A stretch of 64,000 nt of DNA from Cytobacillus gottheilii (GTDB lineage Bacteria; Bacillota; Bacilli; Bacillales; Cytobacillaceae). The stretch spans positions 3,432,061-3,496,060 of the forward strand of contig NZ_LT800494.1 of assembly GCF_900166665.1 (NCBI RefSeq). The letters run 5' to 3'. Position 1 is the first letter of the stretch, and the number at the start of each line of letters is the position of its first letter. Both the position numbers and the translations under genes were made by a program. Shown piece after piece: positions 25,541-34,006 of this stretch. The notes beneath the pieces are model-generated. The model saw nothing but the letters and a program-made list of their open reading frames with translations. It was not told the origin of the DNA and did no database searches.

Positions 25541-26473
25541 CTAGTCTCTTAAAGTGCGCCCAGTTAAATGTAAAAAGACATCCTCAAGGCTTGGTGTTTC
25601 TGTATGGAAATTAACGATCTGCAGATGATGTTTCTCAGCGAGATGAACGAGATTGCTAATAAGGTTGGTGCCCTTTTTCGCAATAATTTTCAATTGCAGA
25701 TTTGAGGCTTCGACCTTGCTGATTCCTTCCATTTCCTTTACTTCCTCAATAAACGATTCATCTAAATGGTTCAACTCTACTTTGTTTGTATCCTCTGAAG
25801 ATAAAATACTGAGTAACTCAAGTTTTGTTCCAGCAGCAATGACGGCACCATGATCCATAATGTACAGTCGGTCACAGAGCTGTTCAACTTCCTCCATGTA
25901 ATGACTTGTATATAGAATAGTAGTGCCCTTCTCTTTATTCAGATTTTTGACCGTTTCTAAGATGTGGTTCCGTGATTGAGGGTCAATTCCTACGGTTGGT
26001 TCATCAAGAATGAGAATTTCCGGCTCATGCAGAAGTGCCGCCGCAATGTTAATTCTGCGCTTCATGCCGCCCGAAAAAGTTTTGACGATTCCTTTTTGGC
26101 GATCCTTCAGCCCAACCATTTCAAGAGCATCCTGAATTCGATTCTCCAGCTTCTGCCCTTTCAAATTATAAATGGAGCCGAAAAAGCGTAAATTTTCATA
26201 AGCGGAAAGCTCCTGATATAAGGCAATTTCCTGTGGAACAACGCCTAATACCTTGCGAAGTTCATCTGGTTTACCAAGCGTATTGACCCCATTTAATTTA
26301 ATCTCACCGCTGGTCGGCTTTAATAATGTAGACATCATTGAAATAGTTGTTGACTTCCCGGCTCCGTTTGGACCTAATAAACCGACTGATTCACCCTGAT
26401 CTAAATATAAATTAACGTTTTGCACGGCTTTATTTCCTTTAAATGATTTGCTTAAATCAACCGTCTCAAGCAT
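25541..26473 (-). CDS. ABC transporter ATPase, LnrL-like
   Basis: The 310-residue ATPase has Walker [10 protein letters not shown] (about 34-42), signature [17 protein letters not shown], Walker [13 protein letters not shown] and switch histidine in [12 protein letters not shown]. The C-terminal 90 residues form the regulatory extension common in ABC-2 exporters. It is the first gene of the exporter operon after the phased array. The order kinase, regulator, ATPase, permease, permease matches lnrJKLMN (yfiJKLMN), so lipid-like antibiotic export is the best guess. Confidence 0.88.
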   Translation of the reverse strand: MLETVDLSKSFKGNKAVQNVNLYLDQGESVGLLGPNGAGKSTTISMMSTLLKPTSGEIKLNGVNTLGKPDELRKVLGVVPQEIALYQELSAYENLRFFGSIYNLKGQKLENRIQDALEMVGLKDRQKGIVKTFSGGMKRRINIAAALLHEPEILILDEPTVGIDPQSRNHILETVKNLNKEKGTTILYTSHYMEEVEQLCDRLYIMDHGAVIAAGTKLELLSILSSEDTNKVELNHLDESFIEEVKEMEGISKVEASNLQLKIIAKKGTNLISNLVHLAEKHHLQIVNFHTETPSLEDVFLHLTGRTLRD

Positions 26474-26759
26474 CTAACTTCCTCCTTTTTTTGGCTCTGA
26501 AAAGTACTGGCACCAATTGGCACAGCAGCCTTACTGCTCTTGATATTTCTAAGTATAAAATAAAAAAACCAGCGTCAATACTGACCCTAGTCATTCAAGG
26601 AAAAGGACATTGTTACTTTAGTCATTTTTTCTTTTTCGCAACTCGTTTTGCCGAAGTGCAGAGTATAATTTTGTGTTTTCCAGCCAAAAATTTTGTTAAT
26701 CATAGGCTTTTTATAAAATTCGTCCGATTTTCTGGTTTTCAGTCGAGTATTAATTGGTT

Positions 26760-27010
26760 TCTAATAAAAATTTTTCGCTTCCGAGCAAACAAATTCGGTT
26801 TCCTATCAAACAATTTGCGTTTCCTATCAAACAAATTTAGTTTCCTATCAGAAATTTTCAGTTTCCTATCAAACAAAACCGCCTTCCTATTAAAAATTTT
26901 CATTTCCTATCAATCAAACCCGCTTTCCTATCAAAATTTTTCATTTTCCTATCAAACAAACCCGCTTTCCTATCAAAAATCTTCAGTTTCCTATCAAACA
27001 CACCCCTACA
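26760..27010. repeat. Phased CCTATC array, 21-bp period with 42-bp alternation
   Basis: CCTATC or a close variant starts at 26781, 26802, 26823, 26844, 26865, 26886, 26906, 26927, 26948, 26969 and 26990; all spacings are 21 except one of 20. From 26823 on, two unit types alternate strictly: CCTATCAAACAAACCCGC-type and CCTATCAAAAATTTTCA-type. A heptad-like open frame across the array has no start site and changes frame at the 20-bp unit. It lies between the response regulator stop and the ABC ATPase start, on a shared strand. Confidence 0.9.
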
Positions 27011-27039
27011 AGCACCTAACTCACCAAAATACAACTAAC

Positions 27040-27672
27040 TCATACAAGCCTGCTTCGAATCGCATAAATCGCCAGCTGTGTCCGGTCTCTTAGTTCTAAT
27101 TTATCCAATATATGACTGATCTGATTTTTAACCGTGCCAACAGATAATCCTAAACGATCGGCAATCTCCTTATTGTTTAAGCCTTCGCCAATGCATTTTA
27201 AGATGCCTCTTTCTCTTGGTGTTAAATCCGGATGTACGGATTGATCCTGTTCATTCTGCAGCAGTGCAGGCACGACTTTGGCCGCAACCTGCCCTTCCAG
27301 TGAAAGGGCGCCTTTTACTGAGTCTTTAATGGCTCTCAGCAGTGATTCTGTATCTCCATTTTTAAGCATATAGCCGCTGACGCCTAGTTTTAAGGCATCC
27401 ATTACATACTGTTCGTCATCAAAAGTTGTGAGCATTAAAATTTTCATATGCGGGAATCTCATCCTAAGAATTTTTGCTGCCTCAATTCCATCCATCTCAG
27501 GCATGCGGATATCCAGGATCGCTACATCAAAATGATGTTTTTCGCATAACTCGACTGCTTCCTTCCCGTTCCCAGCTTCTCCTTTTACTTTCACTTCCGG
27601 ATCCGTTTCAATCATGGCCTTTAACCCTTGCCGAACCATCACTTGATCTTCTGCCAACATTACTTTAATCAT
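27040..27672 (-). CDS. NarL/LuxR-family response regulator, LnrK-like
   Basis: The 210-residue protein has an N-terminal receiver (acidic AEDQ, phospho-acceptor in VAILDIRMPEMDG, K in SGYMLKNGD) and a C-terminal LuxR helix-turn-helix with LTPRERGILKCIGEGLNNKE and IADRLGLSVGTVKNQISHIL. The start at 27672 lies inside the end of the kinase gene, which suggests translational coupling. It is expected to activate the downstream exporter, but a 566-bp gap with a repeat array and no obvious operator separates them. Confidence 0.9.
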   Translation of the reverse strand: MIKVMLAEDQVMVRQGLKAMIETDPEVKVKGEAGNGKEAVELCEKHHFDVAILDIRMPEMDGIEAAKILRMRFPHMKILMLTTFDDEQYVMDALKLGVSGYMLKNGDTESLLRAIKDSVKGALSLEGQVAAKVVPALLQNEQDQSVHPDLTPRERGILKCIGEGLNNKEIADRLGLSVGTVKNQISHILDKLELRDRTQLAIYAIRSRLV

Positions 27673-28804
27673 TTCTCCCACTCCGATCAGTCAATCGAAT
27701 AACGCCTCTTATCATAAATTCTCTTTCATTGTTTACTACTTCTAATATACCTCCGACTTTCTCAAGACGGTCTCTCATGGCCTTTAAGCCATAGCCTTCT
27801 TCAAAATACACTTTCTCTGCAGTGGCATTTGATACCTCAAAGCGGAAAATGCTTCCGCCTGGTGATTCAAATAACACCTGTGCATCCTTTGTATGTGCAT
27901 GCTTCATAATATTTGTAAGACCTTCCTGCACAGCCCGGTATATGGCAAAGGATTGTTCTCCTGTTAGCGGAGCAGCAAAGGCGCCATGTTTTACAATGAA
28001 ATTTATTTTCATAAAGCTTTCTAATTCCAATTTGCGGATCAGCCGAATGACACCTTGCAGCCCTCCGACTTCTCTGTCTTTGAAGGATCGGACAGCTCTT
28101 CTCGTCTCTTCCAGACTCTGCTGTGCAAGCTCCTTTAATGCGGCAATTTTCTCTTTATCCTTTTCTTCCGCACTTAACCGAAACACTTCAAATTGCATGA
28201 CAAGCGCTGTTAGTTTATGCCCAACTGAATCATGAATTTCATGACCAATTTGCATTCTCTCATCTTTTCTTGTCTGCTCTTCCTCTGTAACAAGCAGTCT
28301 TTTCATTCTGCGATATTCATGCTGCAGGGCATCGTTTCTCTCCTGCACTTCCGAAACTTTTCTATGTAATGTTTGATAATAAAGGAGAGCACAAATTACA
28401 AGCAAATAAATGAGGCCATACCAAGCAAAACTTCCTGCAGTAAGCTGTGTCTGTAAAAATGTAAAGTACTCTCCCCCGCTTATAATCGCAATAATAAGAA
28501 TACTTTTTAGACGCGATAAGTAAAAGACAGCTTCAGCCATAATTAATATTTGTATTAGGAGCATATACCGGGGAAACCCATCACCATCAGGGTAGAAAAT
28601 AAATACACTTAAAACACCTTGCACACAAAAAATAGCAGTCTGCAGCCATTCCCTGTCCTTAAAGAGAGGCAAAATAAATACCAGCAGCAAAAAGAAAGAA
28701 ACACTGCCAATTTGCCATTCATTTAAGAACGGGTATAAGTCAATGAAGGTAAAAATCCAGACAATGCAGTGAAAGGCTAACCAAATTAAATACGTTTTTT
28801 TCAT
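27665..28804 (-). CDS. Sensor histidine kinase (HisKA_3), LnrJ-like
   Basis: The 379-residue protein has six short membrane helices in the first 145 residues with almost no extracellular domain, a coiled coil (145-180), the HisKA_3 phospho-acceptor in MQIGHEIHDSVGHKLTALV and a HATPase domain with AVQEGLTNIMKHAH and GYGLKAMRDRLEKVGG. This is the DesK/LnrJ type that senses membrane or lipid-like ligands within the bilayer. It overlaps the regulator gene by eight bases. Confidence 0.9.
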   Translation of the reverse strand: MKKTYLIWLAFHCIVWIFTFIDLYPFLNEWQIGSVSFFLLLVFILPLFKDREWLQTAIFCVQGVLSVFIFYPDGDGFPRYMLLIQILIMAEAVFYLSRLKSILIIAIISGGEYFTFLQTQLTAGSFAWYGLIYLLVICALLYYQTLHRKVSEVQERNDALQHEYRRMKRLLVTEEEQTRKDERMQIGHEIHDSVGHKLTALVMQFEVFRLSAEEKDKEKIAALKELAQQSLEETRRAVRSFKDREVGGLQGVIRLIRKLELESFMKINFIVKHGAFAAPLTGEQSFAIYRAVQEGLTNIMKHAHTKDAQVLFESPGGSIFRFEVSNATAEKVYFEEGYGLKAMRDRLEKVGGILEVVNNEREFMIRGVIRLTDRSGRND

Positions 28805-28901
28805 CTATAGGCTCCCAAAATTGTCATATTATTTACCATAATTATACTCGTAATGAATGGCTAAAGCACTCTCTTAATTGCAAATGAAAAAACATCTCCG
28901 T

Positions 28902-28949
28902 AAAAAAGCTTCCAATCCGTCAGACATATGCAGACAAATTGAAAGCTTA
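28902..28949 (-). terminator. Terminator of lrgAB
   Basis: AAGCTTCCAATCCGTC and GACAAATTGAAAGCTT form a long stem (two mismatches) followed by T6 on the minus strand, seven bases beyond the lrgB stop. Confidence 0.75.
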
Positions 28950-28955
28950 AAGGAA

Positions 28956-29639
28956 TTATACAAACATACGATAAACCAGCGGCAGCAAAATGGATGTTAT
29001 AATGGCAGCAACACTCATCGCCACACTCGCAGCAGCACCTTGAAGACTGCCCTCATTCAACGCCTGACTTGTTCCAATTCCATGCGAGACTGTCCCAATT
29101 CCGAGACCCCGTGCAAGCGGATCATGAATACGGAAAAAATTTAATATAGTCGAGCCCATTATAGCTCCAATGATTCCAGAAGCAACAACAAAGGTAGCCG
29201 CTAAGGTAGGATCTCCATCTAAAATTTTTACTGTATCTATCGCAACTGGCGTCGTAATGGCCTTAACAGCTGAGGCTGTTTGAATGGTCTCAGAAAGATT
29301 TAGCATCTTTGAAAGACTGACTGCAGCAAGGATAGTCGTACATGTACCGATCAGGATTCCACAGAAGACATTCCAAAACTTCTCACTGATGATCTCCCGG
29401 TGCATATACATTGGAACAGCGAGTGCTACTGTTGCTGGTCCAAGCATATAGGTTATGATGCTTTTGGATGTCCCATATTGATCATACGAAATATCAAATA
29501 ATAAGAAAAAAATAATCATAAACGCAGATGCTGTTACAAGAGGAATCGTTATTGGAGATGGAAATTTCTTCGCGAATTTTCTTGCTGCTATGTATACTAC
29601 AGCAGTCAGACATAAACTAAACAGCGTCAGAGTGTTCAT
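28956..29639 (-). CDS. lrgB: LrgB/CidB-family membrane protein
   Basis: The 227-residue protein has about seven membrane helices and the family motifs KAITTPVAIDTVKILDGDP and the GIGTVSHGIGTSQALNEG histidine segment. The LrgAB/CidAB pair modulates murein hydrolase export and, in several Firmicutes, pyruvate or 3-hydroxypropionate transport. It overlaps lrgA by 23 bases, with GAAGGAG before the ATG inside the lrgA end. The lrg or cid label cannot be decided from sequence alone. Confidence 0.88.
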   Translation of the reverse strand: MNTLTLFSLCLTAVVYIAARKFAKKFPSPITIPLVTASAFMIIFFLLFDISYDQYGTSKSIITYMLGPATVALAVPMYMHREIISEKFWNVFCGILIGTCTTILAAVSLSKMLNLSETIQTASAVKAITTPVAIDTVKILDGDPTLAATFVVASGIIGAIMGSTILNFFRIHDPLARGLGIGTVSHGIGTSQALNEGSLQGAAASVAMSVAAIITSILLPLVYRMFV

Positions 29640-30021
29640 GCTCCTTCACAACCTCCCTCTCTTTTTTTGATAAAAACTGCGATGCAGCACCTGTAGCAAT
29701 CATGCCAATTAGCGTACTTGCCACAATCATAACAAGCAGCTGAATTCCGCTCGCTTTGATTAAATCTCCATAAGACATCAGCCCGATCACAAAAGGCAAA
29801 AACAAGAAGGTCAGATGTTTTGTTAAAAACAATGCACCTTTTTCAATTAATTTTAAAGAGATGATTTTCTTGGATAAAGCAAAATATAAAAGCAGCATTC
29901 CCAACACACTGCCGGGGATCGGCAAGTGCAATAACGAAACGGCATACTGAGAGCAAATATAAATCAGCCAAAGAATCAAGATTTGCCCTAAAAAAAACAC
30001 TGCATTTTTCACAGTTTTCAT
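29617..30021 (-). CDS. lrgA: LrgA/CidA-family holin-like protein
   Basis: The 134-residue protein has four membrane helices, with the family segments LPIPGSVLGMLLLYFALSKK and LFLPFVIGLMSYG, and a charged C-terminus. It would act with LrgB in the cytoplasmic membrane. The first ATG (30021) touches the AAGG site; a GTG three codons on has better spacing, so the first residues are uncertain. A perfect 8-4-8 palindrome lies about 50 bases upstream. Confidence 0.87.
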   Translation of the reverse strand: MKTVKNAVFFLGQILILWLIYICSQYAVSLLHLPIPGSVLGMLLLYFALSKKIISLKLIEKGALFLTKHLTFLFLPFVIGLMSYGDLIKASGIQLLVMIVASTLIGMIATGAASQFLSKKEREVVKEHEHSDAV

Positions 30022-30068
30022 CCTTCCATATAACTTAACGATTTTAAAAAAGTTCGCATAAACAAAGA

Positions 30069-30088
30069 AATACCTACAGTTAGGTATT
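30069..30088. promoter_or_regulatory. Perfect palindrome upstream of lrgA, candidate operator
   Basis: AATACCTACAGTTAGGTATT is an 8-4-8 inverted repeat 48-67 bases before lrgA. The half-site TACCTA/TAGGTA also appears singly near 30117 and 30218. It could be a site for a LysR-type (CidR) or LytTR regulator; neither regulator gene is in the window. Confidence 0.45.
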
Positions 30089-30300
30089 TTAATAGAAAAG
30101 ACTTCTTTCTTAAATGATACCTATTTTACAGCCTATAAATAGTTGTATCAATGACCTCCTTAAATATTTACAAGTATTTTAGTTCATTCTCCTATAAAGG
30201 TCCCTAACAAATATAGGTATATAACCAGGGCAAATACCCTTGAAGCTGAATATGTTGTCAATGTATTCATAATAAATAAGACGATGATGGAGGATCCCAA

Positions 30301-30558
30301 GTGAACAACCCTTATACACAGATGGTTTACCCAAGACAGATGGAAGCATCAATGCAGCCGAAGCAAGTCATTGTTGTTGAACCTTATGTTTACGCAGCGA
30401 TCAGTTCTTTAGTTGGAAAACGTGCAGTTGTAGAAACATCCCGAGGCAGCGTATCAGGTACAGTTCTTGATGCAAAGCTTGATCACATCGCCATTCAAGA
30501 AGCTGAATCAACCTTCTTTATCCGCCTTTGTGAAATTGTATGGATTATGCCCGAATAA
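30301..30558 (+). CDS. DUF2642 protein (YuzF-like), first copy
   Basis: The 85-residue protein starts at the GTG at 30301, seven bases after GGAGG. A polar Met/Gln-rich N-terminus (about 20 residues) precedes a small barrel: QVIVVEPYVYAAISSLVGKR, then GSVSGTVLDAKLDHIAI and FFIRLCEIVWIMPE. It is about 65% identical by eye to the copy at 30771 over the core. YuzF and relatives are of unknown function and occur in spore formers. The two copies are separated by an intergenic repeat element. Confidence 0.85.
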   Translation: MNNPYTQMVYPRQMEASMQPKQVIVVEPYVYAAISSLVGKRAVVETSRGSVSGTVLDAKLDHIAIQEAESTFFIRLCEIVWIMPE

Positions 30559-30562
30559 ACAA

Positions 30563-30692
30563 GAAAAGCGGAAGCGCCTTGCTCAGCCCCGACAAGCATA
30601 AGACGAGATGGCTAGAAGGTTGTTCTTTAACCTTCTGGACAGATTGGCTTATGACCTCGAGGGGCTAGGCGCTGCAGCTAGACAGAGATTCA
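30563..30692. repeat. GC-rich Bacillus intergenic repeat (GCGCC...GGCGC type)
   Basis: The element starts AAGCGGAAGCGCCTTGCTC, continues with GCCCCGACAAGCATAAGACG, a perfect GAAGGTT/AACCTTC hairpin (30617-30637), GACCTCGAGGGGC and ends GGCGCTGCAGCTAGAC. The outer GCGCCT and AGGCGC arms pair over its whole length. Elements with these ends are recalled as common in Bacillus genomes. It lies between the two DUF2642 genes. Confidence 0.75.
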
Positions 30693-30770
30693 CTTGCAAT
30701 TAAATTTATTCACAGTGAATTTATCCTATTATCCCTTATAAAACAAGAAAAAATCTGAGGAGATGAAAAT

Positions 30771-31022
30771 ATGTACCGTCAAAACATGCAGCCTATGAAC
30801 ATGATGCAGCAGCCTGAACAAGTAATCGTAGTGGAGCCATTTGTGTATAATGCAGCAAGCTCCCTAGTTGGAAAAAGAGCTGTTATTGAAACATCTAGAG
30901 GAAGAATTTCAGGTAGTGTAATCGATGTTAAACCAGATCATATTGCCCTTCAAGAGCACGATTCAACGTTTTTTGTTCGCCTTTGTGAAGTGGTTTGGAT
31001 TATGCCGGATACGACTCGTTAA
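30771..31022 (+). CDS. DUF2642 protein (YuzF-like), second copy
   Basis: The 83-residue paralogue of the gene at 30301 has the same core: QVIVVEPFVYNAASSLVGKR, GRISGSVIDVKPDHIAL and FFVRLCEVVWIMPD. The N-terminus is Met/Gln/Pro-rich. The ATG follows TGAGGAGATG. It ends in a bidirectional terminator. With the DUF2642-like gene at 9992 this makes three family members in the window. Confidence 0.87.
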   Translation: MYRQNMQPMNMMQQPEQVIVVEPFVYNAASSLVGKRAVIETSRGRISGSVIDVKPDHIALQEHDSTFFVRLCEVVWIMPDTTR

Positions 31023-31058
31023 TAGATTTCTATTCTATAGGAAATTTATCTTATTTAT

Positions 31059-31083
31059 AAAAAGGACCTAATTGGTCCTTTTT
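31059..31083. terminator. Bidirectional terminator between DUF2642 and SUKH genes
   Basis: AAAAAGGACC and GGTCCTTTTT form a perfect 10-bp stem with a five-base loop; it serves converging genes. Confidence 0.88.
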
Positions 31084-31087
31084 GCAT

Positions 31088-31549
31088 TTACTCATTGTGT
31101 TCATAAATAAATAAACCATTAATCAATGATTCAAAATCAGAGGCGAGTTCAAGTATAAATATTTCATCTGTGTATTCTGCATCTACGTATATAATTGGTG
31201 GATTTTCTTTTGTTTCTCTATAATCCAGCGCAACCCATGAATGGCCGTCTCCGCATAACAGAACGATATGATTTGGAAGTCCCCATTCGTCTATATAGTA
31301 TTGGTTGTCCAGAATCCCATCTTCATTAACGCCTCTAATGTGATCAACTGAAACATGATCGTCAGCCCAGCTTGTTGGAACAAGTGTGGGAAAGGCATCA
31401 TACTCCAGATAGCCGCCATTTTGAATGCTGCATAGTTCAATATAAGATTTCGGCAATTTTACTCCTAGTTTAACTTCTGCTTCCTGCACCTTTTCCGGTG
31501 TTAACGCTGGCAAGCTTTCATTCCGGTAACTCCATACGTTTCTTATCAT
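31088..31549 (-). CDS. SMI1/KNR4 (SUKH) family protein, possible immunity protein
   Basis: The 153-residue protein has the SUKH core: LTPEKVQEAEVKLGVKLPKS, YIELCSIQNGGYLEY, the GDGHSWVALDYRE segment and the ILELASDFESLINGL end. SUKH proteins are the most common immunity proteins of polymorphic nuclease toxins, though many have other roles. It lies 53 bases downstream of an HNH nuclease gene on the same strand, which fits a toxin/immunity or defence pairing. That link is inference. Confidence 0.82.
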   Translation of the reverse strand: MIRNVWSYRNESLPALTPEKVQEAEVKLGVKLPKSYIELCSIQNGGYLEYDAFPTLVPTSWADDHVSVDHIRGVNEDGILDNQYYIDEWGLPNHIVLLCGDGHSWVALDYRETKENPPIIYVDAEYTDEIFILELASDFESLINGLFIYEHNE

Positions 31550-31602
31550 ATTTCCTGCTCCTAATAGTCCATTTTATTGTATTGGTTCTGGGTATTTACT
31601 TA

Positions 31603-32592
31603 TTATGATGGAGTCCAAATCGTATCAAATCCATTCTTAATCGAATAATCATAAAGCATGATCATTTTTTTCGATTTATAATTCTCCATCCAGTTTGTTA
31701 CCACTTGATCTTCTTTCTTGTCATTCAGCTCAAGATTCCGCTCAATAATGAATTCAAGATAATCTCTTTTTGGCAGTTTGTCACTCTTTGAAGTGTTGCA
31801 TTTATTACAGGATAGTACTAGATTCCAAATTTGATCTGATTGCACAAAAGACCAAGGTATGAAGTGATCCACATGTGTTTCTCTTGTAATCCCGGTTAAC
31901 GGCTTACAACAATAAAAACAATCCGCACTAAAATACTCTAACAGGATTCTTTCAAATGGACGCAGTGAAGACCGCTTGGCAATGCTCTCAACCTTGCCTA
32001 ACAGATAATTTATGCTTGGAACTTCATTCAGCTGTTCAATCATTGCTGCCAAATGATAGTTCGTCAGATTAACTATCAGCCTTTGATAATTCAGCATAAA
32101 TCCATGTACAGCTGGACTTATTCTCAGGATTTCCTGCCGGTGATCAAACGAATAAAAACTTCCCCTTGTATCTCCATAAAGCGCACCGTAAACATTTTCT
32201 TTCATTGTAGACTTAATTTTGCTTACGAGTTTGATTTGCAAGTCATCGCTGATTTTATCGAAGATCATTTCATCAGGAATGGCATGATTTGTCTGTGTTT
32301 CCTTAATCAGCGTCACAACTCTGGCCGTTTTCCCTCTATTTTGGTGGATTAATTTATGTTGAACAATTAAGTTCCAATAAATCTTTGTAAAAGAATAGGC
32401 TAATTGATTGTAAGTTAACTCAAAATTGTCATTGACCATATATAAATTCTCAATTAATGCTTTAATTAGAGCATACTTATAGGTAGAAGATTTTACAGAT
32501 TTCGTTGATAAGACGACAGTGAGTATTCTCCATATTTCCTCGTCGGTTATATATGTTTCTCTTAGTTCTCCTACCTTTAATTTATGACTCAT
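31603..32592 (-). CDS. HNH endonuclease-domain protein with helical N-terminus
   Basis: The 329-residue protein has a helical N-terminal region of about 220 residues with no recognised domain, then a zinc-ribbon HNH nuclease. C225/C228 in DCFYCC, H240-x-D242-H243 in ETHVDHFIPWS, N257 in IWNLVLSCNKC, C262/C265 and N266 are all present, so the catalytic ββα-metal fold looks intact. There is no signal peptide or secretion domain, so it acts in the cytosol. Neighbours are SUKH downstream and MazG-like upstream. Single-gene HNH nucleases of this shape occur in phage-defence contexts. Confidence 0.82.
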   Translation of the reverse strand: MSHKLKVGELRETYITDEEIWRILTVVLSTKSVKSSTYKYALIKALIENLYMVNDNFELTYNQLAYSFTKIYWNLIVQHKLIHQNRGKTARVVTLIKETQTNHAIPDEMIFDKISDDLQIKLVSKIKSTMKENVYGALYGDTRGSFYSFDHRQEILRISPAVHGFMLNYQRLIVNLTNYHLAAMIEQLNEVPSINYLLGKVESIAKRSSLRPFERILLEYFSADCFYCCKPLTGITRETHVDHFIPWSFVQSDQIWNLVLSCNKCNTSKSDKLPKRDYLEFIIERNLELNDKKEDQVVTNWMENYKSKKMIMLYDYSIKNGFDTIWTPS

Positions 32593-32661
32593 TGCGTTTC
32601 CTCCAAAAAAGCCCCGGATGCCTTGCGATTTAAATATTTTTTTCTTATCTATTTACTTATC

Positions 32662-32985
32662 TTAATCCTCTACATCTATAAGAAAAATCCGTTCCTGAAA
32701 ACTTCCCTTTTCTTCTGCCTTCTTTTGACGAATTTTTTCAATTTCGTCTATGTCAGCACCGTGAACGATCGCAAGACTATGGATGATTTCCAAAACATCT
32801 GCCAGTTCCTCTAAGGCGTCTTGATTATCCCCAGCTATTTGATATTCGCTGATTTCCTCATTTAATTTCTTTTTCAACTCAATAATGTATTCATCTTCAC
32901 TTAACCGTTTTGTATGAAAATCCTTCGCTGTGTTATTAATAATAGCTGGTATTTTATCTCGGACAAGTTTGTTATATAAAGGCAT
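32662..32985 (-). CDS. MazG-like nucleotide pyrophosphohydrolase
   Basis: The 107-residue protein starts LYNKLVRDKIPAII, the PRA-PH/MazG-like signature, and has the metal-binding EExxE/ExxD pattern in EEISEYQ and EELADVLEIIHSLA, ending EEKGSFQERIFL. Such proteins hydrolyse nucleoside triphosphates to monophosphates. It is 69 bases upstream of the HNH gene on the same strand and may share its transcript. Its start has GGAAGGT upstream. Confidence 0.85.
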   Translation of the reverse strand: MPLYNKLVRDKIPAIINNTAKDFHTKRLSEDEYIIELKKKLNEEISEYQIAGDNQDALEELADVLEIIHSLAIVHGADIDEIEKIRQKKAEEKGSFQERIFLIDVED

Positions 32986-33088
32986 GAAGAACCTTCCTTT
33001 TATTCCTTTTACAACTTATTTTAACAGTTATATTCTGGGAAGAAAACACACTCTCCATTATGTTATTAACCTTTTTAGTAAATATAGA

Positions 33089-33115
33089 GAAAGGGAGGAT
33101 TCTTTCCTCCCCCCT
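33089..33115 (-). terminator. Terminator of the M23 gene
   Basis: GGGAGGA (33093-33099) and TCCTCCC (33105-33111) form the stem. The minus-strand tail is only moderately T-rich. Confidence 0.5.
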
Positions 33116-33130
33116 ACTTGGTTTAATCTA

Positions 33131-34006
33131 TTATTCTGTTACAAAATCCCCTTGAATAGGTTCCTCACCACTCGCAAACTGAATGCGCAGTGATTTGGAG
33201 TTAAACAGATCTTGCGTATCCATCACCTGAAAATGTATATGTGCTTCTGAAGAGTTGCCTGAATTTCCGCAAAGTCCAATAACTTGACCTTGTTCCACAG
33301 CTTCTCCTTCTTTTACCAGGATGGAAGATTCTTTGAAATGAGCCAGCATACTGTACTCTTCATGCTCATGTTTTATAACGACATAATTGCCTGCTGCCTC
33401 TTTTTCATTCATTTCACCTGGAATATTATCTGCTATATTGTTAACCACTTTCACCACTGTACCATCTGCCGGCGCAGTTACCTCTTTGCCAAAGGCATAA
33501 TAGTTTTCATTCCTCGCTGGATCATCCTGATATGTAACATGTTCCTTCATTATGACTAAATCATAGGCATAACGCTGAGATTCGTATAAATAGTGATAAT
33601 TGATAAATTCATTCGTTCCGCCCCAGAATACAAACCATTCATCATTAATCGGCATCACATATTTATTCTTCGAGTATGTGTTATCCTTTTCTGGAAACGT
33701 ATTATAAGGCTTGATTAAAAGGCTTTGAATAATATCAGAAGAGTCAAATGCAACACTTATTGCCTTTTCCTTGCGCTCATCAATCCAAACATATTGTGTG
33801 ACAAACCCAAGATGAGAAGTAGATTCGAGATGAAAGCTTTCAACATTGCTATTAAATGATTCCACTAGCTCGCTAAATTGCTGGAAGCTTACTAATTCTT
33901 TAAATTCATTACTGCATTGTTCATAGATGACTTCCGGTTTTCCATTAAGAAACATTTCACCAAAACTTTCGGGAGTTACAGGTTGATCCGTTCTCATTCT
34001 ATTCAT
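33131..34006 (-). CDS. M23-like peptidase-domain protein without signal peptide
   Basis: The 291-residue protein has an N-terminal domain of about 95 residues resembling DUF3887 (EVIYEQCSNEFKELVSFQQF) and a C-terminal LytM/M23 fold with TAPADGTVVKVV-like strand, NYVVIKHEHEEYSMLAHFK and the zinc motif HIHF. The first zinc ligand, normally H in HxGxD, is replaced: the segment reads RYAYDLV. No signal peptide or membrane helix precedes it. The protein may thus be a non-enzymatic or cytosolic relative, or the annotated N-terminus may be incomplete. Confidence 0.75.
   Translation of the reverse strand: MNRMRTDQPVTPESFGEMFLNGKPEVIYEQCSNEFKELVSFQQFSELVESFNSNVESFHLESTSHLGFVTQYVWIDERKEKAISVAFDSSDIIQSLLIKPYNTFPEKDNTYSKNKYVMPINDEWFVFWGGTNEFINYHYLYESQRYAYDLVIMKEHVTYQDDPARNENYYAFGKEVTAPADGTVVKVVNNIADNIPGEMNEKEAAGNYVVIKHEHEEYSMLAHFKESSILVKEGEAVEQGQVIGLCGNSGNSSEAHIHFQVMDTQDLFNSKSLRIQFASGEEPIQGDFVTE

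Noticed and set aside
26443-27093. Open frame with seven-residue repeats (FLSNKFS-like) across the 21-bp array
   Set aside because: No ribosome site, start codon unsupported, frame breaks down at the single 20-bp unit, and the repeat peptide follows simply from a 21-bp DNA period.
31603-32592. Prophage or homing-intron origin of the HNH gene
   Set aside because: No phage structural genes, intron boundaries or integrase near; the gene stands in its own transcription unit.
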